From: Simmondsia chinensis
Taxonomy: Eukaryota; Streptophyta; Magnoliopsida; Caryophyllales; Simmondsiaceae
Assembly (NCBI GenBank): GCA_018398585.1
Contig: JAGTTD010000005.1
Coordinates: 8,549,355-8,613,354, forward strand
Length of the DNA stretch: 64,000 nucleotides
Direction: 5' to 3'
Part shown: positions 1 through 10,357 of the stretch, piece by piece
Numbering within the stretch: the first letter of the stretch is position 1
How the letters are laid out: each line of letters begins with the position of its first letter
Program-made: the position numbers and the translations under genes
The notes under the pieces: model-generated
Seen by the model: only the letters and a program-made list of their open reading frames with translations
Databases searched by the model: none
What the model was told of the DNA's origin: nothing

Positions 1-839
1 ATAAAATAATAATAAAACAAATAATATTCAAATTTTTGGTATAATTTTTTTGATTATCTATATTTATTAACTTAAATTTTTTATTTATGCTAACGATAGG
101 ATGACAAATATCGTTAGATAAAAGTTTTGTGTGTATAATAAATATTAAATATTTATCTATATTAAATATTAAGTTTTTGTTATATATTGTGGTTATAGAA
201 AAAAACTAAAGTATTCGATTATACAAAATCATAAAACAATTTTGATGAAAATAGAGGTAGAATTCTTTTTGAAATTGGAAATTTTTTTAATTTTAAGTTT
301 TAAATTTAAAGTTAGATTAAAATTTTATTTCCATTAATTTTCAGTCAAAATTACAAATATTATTTTTATAAATAACAAAGCGACCATGCATCGCACGGGA
401 TTTTGCGAGTATTATATGATTACGTTGTACATGTTGATCCCTAAAGTCACTAATATAAAGATATTCAAATTGAGTGCAATATAAGTTAATTATTGTATGA
501 AAAATAAGACAATTGTGTGATTTGATATTCACATGTTGTGATGCATATAAATGGCATGATGATTATGATAATATGAAGTAAAATATATTAAGATGAAATA
601 GTTTTCCTAGATCAAAAGATTGAATTTCGATAGAAAACGACATGTCTTGTCATATGATGAAAATCATGTAACGAGGAAAAAAAAATCCCTGAAAAACTCT
701 AGAACTTAGAAAAAGTAAAAGAGCAAGGAAAGATAAATCTTTCGGTCTAGATTTTGATAAATTGTTAGTGGAATGAACTAGAGACAATATAAATGTAAAG
801 TTCAATATTGTTGTGTTATAGAATATGATCCTATGACGA
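1..839. other. AT-rich stretch, no gene seen
   Basis: Very AT-rich DNA with no open frame that resembles a known protein. Parts of 600-839 may be the eroded front of the Copia fragment that follows, but I cannot align them with confidence. Confidence 0.5.
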
Positions 840-1625
840 GGCTATAAAGTCTTGTGATGTTGCTTTGAAGAGGCAATTAATGAATCGGATAAATGTGTAT
901 ATGACAAGTTTAACAATGATAAAGGAATCGTTATACGTATGTATATTAATTACATGTTGATGTTTGGTATGGATATTTAGTACCAAATTAAGGTACTCCA
1001 CTAGGACAATTGGAGTATGGAAAGGCTTAATATAGCCTTTATTGTTAAAAAGCTAAGTGGATATATTAACAATTCAAGTAAAATTTACTAGCATGTGATA
1101 CATAAGATACTAAAATAATCATGGATTACAGTATTATTTTAATGGTACTCTTCTTCTTAGAATGATACTCCAATGCCAGTTTTATCTTTAATTAGGAGGA
1201 TTACGCTTCTATAAGCGAGTAGTTATTCCTAACTGGTAGGGGTGTTGTCTCTTGGTTTTCAAGAAACAACCATGTATTATTAATTCCACCATGATTGTAA
1301 AGTTTATTGCTCTGATTTTTGCATGTAAAAAAGTAGAATGATTAAAGGATCTTTTGTTTAAGATTCCTTTGTGGCTTAAGCTAATGTTGCCTATTTCTAT
1401 CCTTTGTGATAGTGAGGCTATGCTTTCATATACATGAGGTGTATAGTTGAGAGTCCAGACACATTAATGTGAGATTTAGTTATGTGAAACAACTCATAAA
1501 AGATTGGGTGATCACTGTGGACTTTGAAAATGCAAGTTAGAATATAGCCGATCCCTTAATGAAAAGCCATGTTGGAGACTTGGTCTTAAATAAAAGTAAA
1601 GGGATGGGTTAAACCCATTAATTTT
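840..1625 (+). pseudogene. Copia reverse transcriptase/RNase H remnant
   Basis: Pieces of a Ty1/Copia polyprotein are readable across several frames. Around 868-960 is RT sequence ending in YINYMLMFG, where active elements have YVDDMLIFG, so the catalytic aspartates are lost. At 985-1080 come the relics GQLEYGKA and KLSGYINNS. At 1340-1600 there is an RNase H block with the motif RHINVRF and an end NIADPLMKS. Stops and frameshifts are dense and an internal part of RT is missing. The same motifs occur in the minus-strand Copia at 31.0-32.2 kb, so both belong to one lineage. No LTR is visible next to it. Confidence 0.75.
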
Positions 1626-1839
1626 AGTTAACCATTGTTTTCGACCAATTTGACCAGTGTGTTTACGTGTCGTGATGGAGTTTGGTGTGGGGTAGGGTCA
1701 TAAGGATAAGCCGAACTCAAACTTTCAGAGGTGAAAGAAACCACCAAGCTTCCCTTTTCCCTTTGGTGTTACTCCCCTACCTTTTCTACTCGTTGCATTA
1801 GATATTTTTAGGCCCGTGGCTGTCTGCTTTTGGGCACCC

Positions 1840-2171
1840 TTTTCTAGCTCGCAGGTGTCCAGCTTGCTTTTCTCTAGCTAGCCTCTTTCTAGCTCGCCAG
1901 TGTCTAACTAGCCTCTCTCTAACATGCCCCTTTCTAGCTAGCCTCTCTCTAGTTCACCTCTTCTCTAGCTAGCTCTTCTCTAGCTTGCCTCTTTCTAGCT
2001 AGCCAATCTCTAGCAAGCTCCTTTCTAGCTACCCTTTCTCTAGTATGCCTTTTTCTAGCTAGCCTTTCTCTAGGCCGCCCTCTTTCTAGCTAACCTTTCT
2101 CTAGCACACTCCTTTCTAGCTCGCCTTTCTCTAGCTCGCCTCTTTTTAGTTAGCCTTTCTCTAGCTCGCCC
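1840..2171. repeat. Minisatellite, unit about 30 bp
   Basis: About eleven degenerate tandem units of roughly 30 bp, each combining variants of 'tagctagcctttctc' and 'tagctcgcctctttc'. A run of 14 G follows at 2174-2187. Hypervariable minisatellites are known from the 3' untranslated regions of Tat/Ogre-type Gypsy elements, which fits the integrase further along on the minus strand. Confidence 0.8.
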
Positions 2172-2221
2172 GCGGGGGGGGGGGGGGAGGAGGAGTGTAA
2201 CATAATAGCCCCCCACTTTCT

Positions 2222-2266
2222 AAGCAAACGTAGTTTGCTTGGAAAGTGTAACCTTATGTATATATA
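2222..2266 (+). promoter_or_regulatory. Hairpin and TATA-like box upstream of the F-box relic
   Basis: A perfect 8-bp inverted repeat (aagcaaac, 3-nt loop, gtttgctt; 2222-2240) is followed by a TATATATA box at 2259-2266. This is about 150 bp before the first F-box codon at 2413 and is a plausible core promoter for that gene. Promoter function is inferred from position and sequence only. Confidence 0.35.
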
Positions 2267-2412
2267 CATGTAACTTGCTTTGCCTTATCTTTGTTATTCT
2301 ACTTGTGCTTTTTTACTACTTGCTTTATTTCCCTTTTGCTTTTCTACTTGTTTATTAGCTTTCTTCATTTTATACGTCTTTACTTCTCTACTTCGCTTTT
2401 TGTCTTATTCTG

Positions 2413-3712
2413 ATGACAATTTTACCCGAAGATATTCTCCTACTTGTCTTTTCTTGGCTTTCTGCTAAAATTTTGTGCCGGTTTCGTCTTATATCCCGCC
2501 ACCTACACGATCTTTTTCTTCGTGAGGATTTCATGAAGGAGCACGCTTTAGCCTGCTTTAAACGTCATGTTGATGGCGTTTTTATTCAAAACGGACATTG
2601 GCCACCTTGTGGACGTTATATGGAGACCTATACTTTGGACGGTCCTTGTTCTTCTCCCCGTGGCTCTGTTGAGCCTTTGGAGTTTCTGTCGTATGATAAA
2701 AAGAGAGTGAATGTGAGTAACAATTTGGTTTTATGCAGGGACCTTCCTTTTTTCGGATCTTCGGTCTTGGAGGTGTGTGGCCCAGTTACCCAAACCTTTT
2801 CACCTATTTTCCTCCTTGACGAGTTTTGTTTCCTGGGCTCGTCTTTGAAGATAATTTTTTGCCTGTGTTGACGATGCCCAGTTATACCCACTTAACAAGC
2901 ATATACTTCTCTTTATTTTAATACGGACGTTGTTTTTAGAGCAGAAGAGTGGCCTCAGCTGGACTGGTATTGGGTGTATTGTCTTGATTATGGTGGATGG
3001 AGGTATCGAACTCTTATATGTACTGGAGGTAGTGTGGTAGATTTTAGGAAGTGGGTACTTTATGGTAATGTTTTATATCTTCTTTCTGATCATAGTGAAG
3101 CGTTTTCTCCTGGCAGTCCCAATTTTTATCCCTACTTGGTGGCGTGGGATATGGTAGATGATTCTAACTATCTTGTGTCCTTCCACCTCGTGTTCGAGAT
3201 GAAGTTGTATGTTGCCAATATTTAGGTAATTTTTGTTATGAGGGCTGTCTTTGCTTAGCCTAGCTACATGGTTTAGCTATGACATTATGGGTTTTAGAAG
3301 ATAAGGAAGATCTTAATTCTTGGTTTGTGCTCTGTAACCTCTACTTCAACATATGGCACCTCGAGGAACATTGGAGTATCGGAATTACGGGGTTCTTAGT
3401 AACCGGTCATCGCTTGGTGTTTTCAATGGAATTCAAGCTTTACTATTATCATTTCGCAAGCCCAACGCTCCAGAAGTTGAGCGTGATACGCCAACACGGT
3501 TCTTGTGAATGGGTCGACTTCGGGCTTATTGGAGTTCTTTCCATCCTTATGGTGCTCCTATGATTCCTCTCAGGTTGCTTTATGATCACATGCCGAGTGT
3601 TAAGTTACTTTTAGGTGCAGGGTTGTACTTTTTGTATGCTTTTTGGGTAGTATGCCTTGAAACTAATGTAAAGTTAGGTGCGTGTTGGGATCATTACAGT
3701 GAGTTTTGTTAG
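2413..3712 (+). pseudogene. F-box protein pseudogene
   Basis: F-box proteins are substrate adaptors of SCF ubiquitin ligases. The N-terminus (residues 3-45) reads as an F-box helix: LPEDILLLVFSWL, then KILCRFRLISRHLHDLF, matching the LP.D....IL..LP.K.L.RF+.VSK pattern. The rest resembles the plant F-box-associated region: a TLICTGG segment near 3014, GNFCYEGCLCLA then AMTLWVLEDKEDLNSWFVL near 3225-3330, and SFHPYGAPMIPL near 3535. The frame is broken by a TGA at 2869, a TAA near 2895, a frameshift near 3222, an in-frame TAG near 3264 and a frameshift near 3530. It runs antisense to the neighbouring Gypsy integrase and lies between two minisatellites, so it may be a gene captured by the element or an older host gene. 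Confidence 0.75.
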
Positions 3713-3841
3713 TGCTATAATGTAAACTACTGTTTTGTAATAATCTTTGTTGGACTCTAGCTTTTGCTAAGTAGAGTCTTTTCATTTGGTGATGACTCCT
3801 TTAGGTGTTGTTTCTTGCTTGGGTAATATTTTATAGCTTTT

Positions 3842-4218
3842 GTTTCAGTTACAGCCCCTATTCGGTAATGGCTTTTTCGATTACAGCCCCTTGTTCGGTA
3901 GTGGCTTTTTTTATTACAGCTCCCTGTTCGGTAATGGCTTTTTCAATTACAATCCCCTGTTAGGTAATGGCCTTTTCGATTACAACCCCTTGTTCGGTAA
4001 TGGATTTTTCGATTACAGCCCCTTGTTCGGTAATGTCTTTTCCGATTACAGCCTCTGTTCGATAATGGTTGTTTTAATTACATCCCCTTGTTCGGTAATG
4101 GCTTTTTTGATTATGGCCCCTTGTTCGATAATGTCCTTTTCAATTACAACTCCATGTTCGGTAATGGCTTTTTTGATTACTGCCCCCTGTTCGGTAATGG
4201 CTTTTTCGATTACAGCAT
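3842..4218. repeat. Minisatellite, 33-bp unit, open frame
   Basis: About eleven copies of a 33-bp unit of the type 'cagccccttgttcggtaatg' plus 'gctttttcgatta'. Because 33 is a multiple of three, the plus strand stays open for 126 codons and would encode an 11-residue repeat (LFGNGFFDYSP). I see no sign of selection on a protein; the open frame follows from the period. Confidence 0.85.
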
Positions 4219-4825
4219 AGTGGTAACCTTTCTGACTTTTGTCTAGTAATAACCTTTCCAGCTCTTGCTTAGTAGTAACTTTTCCAACTTGTTTAATAAT
4301 AACCTTTCCGACTCCTGCTAAGTAAATAACTTTTCCGATTCTTGCTCAGTAATAACTTTTCTAACTTGTTCAATAATAACCTTTCCGACTCCTGCCTACT
4401 AATAACTTTTCTAACTTATTCAATAATAACCTTTCCAATTCCTGCTTAGTAATAACGTTTCTGACTCCTGCTCAATAATAATTTGTCTAACTCGTTCAAT
4501 AATAACCTTTCTGACTCCTGCCCGGTAATAACTTTTCTAACCTTTCCGACTCCTGCTCAGTAATAACTTTTCCGACTCCTGCTCAGTAATAACTTTTCTA
4601 ACTTGTTCAGTAATAACCCTTCCGACTCCTGCCCGATAATAACTTTTCTAACCTTTCCGATTTTTACTCGGTAATAACTTTTCTAGCCTTTCCGACTCCT
4701 GCTCAGTAATAACTTTTCTAACTTGTTTTTTGACTCTTGTCCTGTAATAGCTTTCTAACCTTTCCGACTCCTGCTCAGTAATAACTTTTTCGATTCTTGC
4801 CCAATACTAATTTTTCAGCCCTTCT
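4219..4825. repeat. Minisatellite, unit about 26 bp
   Basis: A second array directly abuts the first, made of irregular units such as 'taataacttttccgactcct' plus 'gctcag', alternating with a variant ending 'aacttgttcaa'. It has about two dozen degenerate units and no coding potential. Confidence 0.8.
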
Positions 4826-5525
4826 CAGCCAGGGATAGGTATATATACTATTTTCCATCCTCTCTTTTTCACCTATTGTCATTTTCGTCCCTTTTTTACC
4901 ATTTCTTTAGTGCTTTGTGTTCTGCTTTAAGTATTACAATTTATAACTGGGACCCTACTTCCATCCCCTTCTCATGCGTTCTTTGTCTCTATCCTTCACT
5001 CGTTCTTTCTCTCAAAACTCTCGGACTTTTCTTTTTCTAAGGTATTTCTTCATTTCCTTTGTAATTTTCTGGCTTTTTTTGGTTCAAATTTTGTAGATGT
5101 GATTTTGATTGAAGATGAGGTTTAGGTATGTGATGTTTAGATTTCGTGTATTTGTATTCGTGCTATGACCTTTGATTCGGGTTTTTCTTTTTCTTACCGT
5201 GTTTCAAATGGTAGGTGCTTGAAAGTTTAGCCTTTATGATTTAGGGCTTCTATCTTGGGCGATTTATGGTTTTCTTTGGCTTGCAATTTTGAACTTAAAG
5301 GATTTTTCTAGCCCTAAAGATGAAATCCTTTGAATTTTAGTTTGTAAATTTTGGGTTTTTGGCTCGTGCACGCCCGAATGGTGATTTTGGAGTTCATGGT
5401 GTTCGGTTTGGATTCGAAATTAGGGATTTTTTTAGAAGTGCATTTTCGTTTATAAGTATTGCGGTCAGGTCTTTGTGCAGCTTGGCTAGTGGGCTTTATT
5501 TTCTCATAAAGGAAATTGGAGCAGA
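4826..5525 (+). promoter_or_regulatory. Possible promoter and leader of the 5.5-kb gene
   Basis: A TATATATA box lies at 4840-4847, followed by a CT-rich leader-like stretch (4855-5040) and a possible splice donor 'ctaaggtatt' near 5040. A first ATG opens at 5526. This is the layout of a plant promoter with an intron in the 5' leader, but transcription is not shown by the sequence. Confidence 0.35.
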
Positions 5526-7760
5526 ATGAATCTAGAAAGTGAGGATCCTAGTTATAATTCTTGTTTTAAATGTCCTCTGCAAAATCCTATTCTGGATGAT
5601 TTTTTAAAACCTCTTAATCAAAATGCTCCTGTTTCTACTTCGGCACCCGTATCGAGCTCGCCTTCTGTTAGTGTATAACACTTATCCACGCATATGTATT
5701 CTTTGTCATGACTCGTATTATCATACTTATTTAGAAAAGGTGTAACGTAGGTTAACAGGGTGCGTGGTAGGGGTCGAACAAGAAGTTTGACGTGACGTAT
5801 TCGTGAGGAGAATAATGCTCCCTCGAATCTTCCTCCTCACCTTTGGACAGACGCGGTTATTTCAATGTGGGACATTTAGAAACTCGTTTCCCTATGGTAG
5901 CAAGGGTTAGGTCGTCCCCCGGTATATTCATAAATATCGCGGGGAGGCTAGAATTTTAGCCTTTTGAAAGAAGTACTATTTTCCCCTTGATCGTACCATA
6001 TGGGTGCCTAGTGAGGATGATTCTCCCCTAATCGCCCTTCAACATGACTATTTTGCTATCTCTATAGGGGCCCTTAATGCTGGTCTTCGGTTTCCTCTTT
6101 CCCCTTTTGTGTCTCGTGTTATGTTGTAGTACTCCTTATGTTCAGGTTAGGTGATTGAAAATAGCTTAGGGACAATTCACGAGCTCTTATTGTCATGTTT
6201 TGTGAATGGTTTTTAATTGACTGACTTTGTTTTTGATTATTTGTTCAGAGTTAAATGAACTGAGCGTCATACGATTTTTGAGAGTAAAGTAGATTTTTCT
6301 TCTGTACGCGGTAACCTGTCACATGTTAAAGAGTGGATGCCTAGATTTATATGGGTTCGTCCCCTCACCCTTCCTGAATATCCCATAATTTGGAGTGTCT
6401 TGACCCAGTCTCGTAGGCCACGTATTGACAATTTTACTAATAAAGATTGGACCCTTATTGGTTATTTTGATAAGAGTAGAGAAGATGTTCATTTCTCAGC
6501 GACTCGGGCCCATCTTAGACAGGAGGTTATACTGGTTAAGGAAGGCTTAGTACAAAGCCTATCCCGGGTACTTTCTTAGTTTGTTGTGAAGGGCTTTTAT
6601 ATGCTGATTCTTTATTTCCTTTTTTATTAAGAATCTTATTTGTCCGTTTAGTAGAAGAGTTAGCCAACCTTGATATTTTCAATTACTTCAAAGTGGATCC
6701 TTCCTCGAGTAGTTCGCATCCTAGTCAGTCTGGTGTGGGTGCCTTCGGCTCTATGGTCGCTGGCCAAGCAGCTCCCCTTAGCTCTTCTCATCAGCTTCAT
6801 GAGAGTGAGCATGCTGAGGTCCCTCGTCTCCCTCCCAGGAGCATGACTTGTACTCCCTTTAGGTCTCTTCCACCCCAGTGGGGCCACTCTGCTTTACCTA
6901 ACCTTTTAACTAGAGGGAGGAGCCGTTCCCATTCTAACACACCCCCTATTCTTCTTGACCTACTTCGGAGCATCCTGCTTTTTTTTTTTTTTTTTTTTTT
7001 GTCCTTACCCGTTCCAATGGGCAAGCCAGAAGCCGCCCTAACTTTCCAGCCGATCCTATGAATACGTCGCGAGTGCGAGTAATACCATCATTTGTTCTTG
7101 ACCTTAGTACCTTATGTCAGGTTTTTGAAGCTATTTCCCCTACCTCCTCTCTATCTTAGGATGGCTTTCCCCTAGTGGCTGAGGTAAGGATAGTGGTAAT
7201 TATTTGTATATTGTACATATGCATCTCATAGTTATGCTCACATGTTCTGATTTTTTTCCCCCCTTTATTGTAGTACATGTCAATGTTTTCCTCTTTGCAC
7301 GCCCTGGGATTGCGAGGTGAGAAGGCAGGTAATCATCCTCGAGAAGTTTCCCGGCATAGAGAGGAGGAACTGCTTCAACAGCTCAGGGAGTCCCAGTTGC
7401 GCTCTTCTAAGCTTGCATGTGAAGTGGAAGTCCTAAGGGGAGATTTGGTGAGTAAAGATGCTATCATGAAGGGTAAGGAAGATCAATTAACTAGATTAAG
7501 TGATGAACTGTCCCATGCTCGAGAAGAGGTTGTGGTTGCTTTCAAGGCTAGTGTCGAGTATCAATTGGCGCATGACGGTGACTGTTGGGCCGAGTTAGAG
7601 TCGGGTTTTAATTAATCAATGGATAAAATTAGGGAAGGTGGACCCGCTTTCACTCCCGAGGGCATAGCTGACTGCGTAGCTCGTATCAACAAGGAGATTC
7701 TGAGCACCTTACCAAGTAGTTCCGGGGATGGGAATGCTGGATCTGTCATTTTACTTTTTA
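5526..7760 (+). pseudogene. 'Putative gypsy type transposon'-like gene, antisense ORF of a Tat element
   Basis: A broken multi-exon gene resembling the plant family named 'Putative gypsy type transposon' in Pfam. The start at 5526 gives 49 acidic/serine-rich codons, then a likely intron (donor near 5676, acceptor near 5758). At 5960-6130 is the family core: IWVPSEDDSPLIALQHDYF, then NAGLRFPLSPFV. At 6300-6580 are SVRGNLSHVKEWMPRFIWV and an acidic tail. After an acceptor at about 7273, residues form a coiled coil (HREEELLQQLRESQ and on, 7345-7600), then EGIADCVARINKEIL (7660). Several stops interrupt it. Tat-lineage elements are known to carry extra genes downstream of pol on the opposite strand, and this gene sits just there relative to the minus-strand integrase. 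Confidence 0.6.
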
Positions 7761-8297
7761 TTCTACATTACTTTTTTAGTTTTTATGGGTATTTGCGATG
7801 TATGGGGTACGTGTAATGTAATTTGGTTGCTTATACCTTAGGAGTCGGTGTTGTAATTGTTTTTTTGCTATGGTATTTATGATATTTGGAATCGAGATGA
7901 TGTTGTGGTGTGCGGTCGTATGAGATGTGTTAGGTGAATGGGTTTGTTTCGGTTTTTTATTTTTGCATAGAATCTTATTGTGTGACTCTTATTTATCTTA
8001 CAAGAAATTATTTAGGTAAATATCGTATAATTCGTGCAGGGAAAGGCTATTGCTTTTAACCATGACAGATGTGTCTGATGCTATCTTGCTGGCCGATTTT
8101 GTTAGCATATGCGAGGGTTATTTCGATTCTTATTCGTTTGGCTGGTTTATGCAATGGATGCATTTAAAGAGGTAGGTGAATAGCCACTATAGTTACAATA
8201 ACTTGTTAAGGGTTCCGCTCCTGCCTTCTTAAGAGGGCGATTTAGATTATCGCCTTTTCGATAAGGTAGGTGGCCCCTTTGGTGAAGTGTATCTTTG

Positions 8298-8479
8298 TTG
8301 CACCTTTACACCTTTAATGAGGTGAGTATCATGGTTGCACCTATAGTGATGTGAGTGTCATGGTTGCACCTTTAATAAGGTGGGTGGTATTGTTGCACCT
8401 GTAATGAGGTGAGTGTCCTTGTTGCACCTTCAACAAGGTGGCTGACATTGTTGCACCTTTAATGAGGTGAGTATCATTG
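8298..8479. repeat. Minisatellite, 29-bp unit
   Basis: Six units of about 29 bp in tandem, consensus 'ttgcacctttaatgaggtga' plus 'gtatcattg' (the first is longer by a small internal duplication). It lies between the integrase and the opposite-strand gene. There are no unique spacers, so it is not a CRISPR-like array. Confidence 0.85.
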
Positions 8480-8699
8480 TTATAGCTTTGAGAATGACCT
8501 TGTGTGCTTTCCCTGGAAAATTGGGTTCTTAGGGATGCTATGCACAATAGTTTTCCTAGGTTTATCGATTAAGTGTATAAGGATCTATTAGCATTAAATG
8601 GAGCGGGTTACAGAGCCTCGGTGTCTTCTAGCCCTGCCTTATTGACTTTATAAATATTATACATATATCGATACACACATTTCTTGTTTTCTCCCCATC

Positions 8700-9685
8700 T
8701 TACATCAAGGGTAGTATTTACGAAGGTTATGTGCATTCCAACTATGAGGCAATCTGTCCTGTCCATTCATTGCAGTGTGTAGCTGCCTCTCGTAATATTC
8801 GGGTTACTTTGTAGGGACTTTCCCAATTAGGTGCGAGTTTCTCTGTGCTGGAATCCTTTCCCTCGAGCTCTGCGAGTCGTAAAACTAGATCTCCTACCTG
8901 AAACTATGTGGCTTAACCTTACGATTAAAACAAGTAAACATTCTTCGTTTTCGAGTAGCTATTTTAACTAGGGCATTTGCTCAAACTTCATCTACCAAAT
9001 CCAGAGCCCCTCGTAGGATAGCTTCATTGGTTTTTGGGTAATAATGCTTAATTCGAAGAGGTAGCATAAACGGGGTTTCCCCTGTGGCCGTTTTGACTAT
9101 TGTTCTGATTGACCAAAGGATGCTAGGAAACTCCTCTACCCATCTTCCCTTAGCGTCGTCTAGTCACTTTTTTAGGCCTCTCAAGATGTCTTTATTAACG
9201 GCTTCAACTTGGCTGTTGCTTTGGGTGCGTGCGATAGCCACAAAATGCAGACTGATGCCTATTTCCTCACAATAAGTCTGAAATCTGGACGAGGAAAATT
9301 GTGATCCGTTGTCCGCCACTAAAATTCGAGGAATCTCGAAGCGTGCCACCATGCTCTTCCATAGGAAATTCTGTGCGGCCTGGCCGGTTATTCTGGCCAC
9401 AGGTTCGGCCTTCACCCAATTACTGAAGTAGTCCACCGCGGCTATCACGAATTTCTTTTGCCTAGAAGCCACGGGAAAGCCCCCAATATATCTATTCCCC
9501 ACTGCACAAATGGTATTGGGCTGATCAAAGGTTGTAAAACTGTGGGGGTGTGCATGATGCATAGGTGCAAACCTTTGACAGGCATCACATCGGCGTGCCA
9601 GATTCTTTGCATCGCTGTTAAGAGTGGGCCAAAAGTATCCTGCTCGGAGAGCCTTATTGGCTAGAGCATATCCCCCAATGTGCCA
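8700..9685 (-). pseudogene. Ty3/Gypsy integrase (Tat-like), 3' part of pol
   Basis: Read on the minus strand from 9685. First comes an HHCC zinc region with [15 protein letters not shown] and CDACQRF, then the integrase core: VDYFSNWVKAEPVARI (first Asp), ILVADNGSQFSSSRF (second Asp), the region SNSQVEAVNKDILRG holding the glutamate, and TATGETPFMLPL near 9090. YF..WVEA-type wording is typical of the Tat/Athila branch. The frame is open from about 9562 to 9164 and then broken by stops. Reverse transcriptase and everything upstream are missing because the sequence stops abruptly at the Copia fragment near 9685. Confidence 0.85.
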
Positions 9686-10002
9686 CAGTGACTAGTGAAT
9701 TAGTGTGGTTGCGACGTCTGTTATGTGATCTTTCAGCTTGTATTACTAAACCAACAATTTTGTTCTATGACAATCAAGCAGCTTTACATATTGCCTCAAA
9801 TCCGGTGTTTCATGAGAGGACTAAGCACATCGAGATCGATTGTCATTTTGTTCGTGAGAAGTTGGTAGCTAAAGAGATTGCTACTTCATATGTTCGCTCT
9901 TCAGATCAAATTGCCAATATTTTCACTAAAGCTCTTGGGTGTCCTTCCTTTTCGTCTCTACTTTGCAAGTTGGATATCGTAAACTTACATGCTCCAACTT
10001 GA
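9686..10002 (+). pseudogene. Copia RNase H, 3' end of pol, truncated
   Basis: An open 104-codon stretch carries the C-terminal RNase H region of a Copia polyprotein: [51 protein letters not shown], ending at the natural stop. It begins in mid-domain at the junction with the Gypsy integrase, so it is 5'-truncated. The window end (63,622-64,000, minus strand) holds a close relative. Confidence 0.9.
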
Positions 10003-10009
10003 GGGAGAG

Positions 10010-10357
10010 TATTGATATTCTTGTCTATGACCTGTATTTTTCATGCATTTTTTAAATTAGATCTTTAATTCCCCTTGCAATTAGTGATAGACAATTTATT
10101 CTAGAATTAAATTAGGGGTTTCTCCTTCTTTTTCTCCTCTTGGCCGGCTGCCATGAATGGAGAGGAAAGTTAGGAGCTATTCTTGATTTTTTACTCTTGT
10201 ATTTACTTAGAAGCATAGGATTCTAGTTTGTTCATTTTCTTTTGCTCGTATTATAAATAGGGATCATATTTGTGAATAAGCATCATCCAATTTCCCATAT
10301 TTACAAGTGTTCTTATTTTTAGTTTATTTCTTCAATTTTGTTTTATTAATTTTAACA
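10010..10357 (+). mobile_element. 3' LTR of the truncated Copia element
   Basis: The polypurine tract gagggagag (10001-10009) directly precedes this segment, as expected for a 3' LTR. It contains a TATA box (tataaatag near 10253) and ends in 'ttttaaca'. The length (about 350 bp) is near that of the relative at 63,235-63,614. Its first bases read ta rather than tg, a presumed mutation, and the 3' end is tentative because no second LTR is present for comparison. Confidence 0.55.

Noticed and set aside
3842..4218. Regular 33-bp repeats, like a CRISPR array
   Set aside because: No unique spacers between repeats, and the context is a plant nuclear genome; it is a minisatellite.
8298..8479. 29-bp repeats, the length of some CRISPR repeats
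   Set aside because: The units abut without spacers.
9084..9664. Plus-strand open frames over the integrase
   Set aside because: They are shadows of the minus-strand integrase, which has clear catalytic wording.
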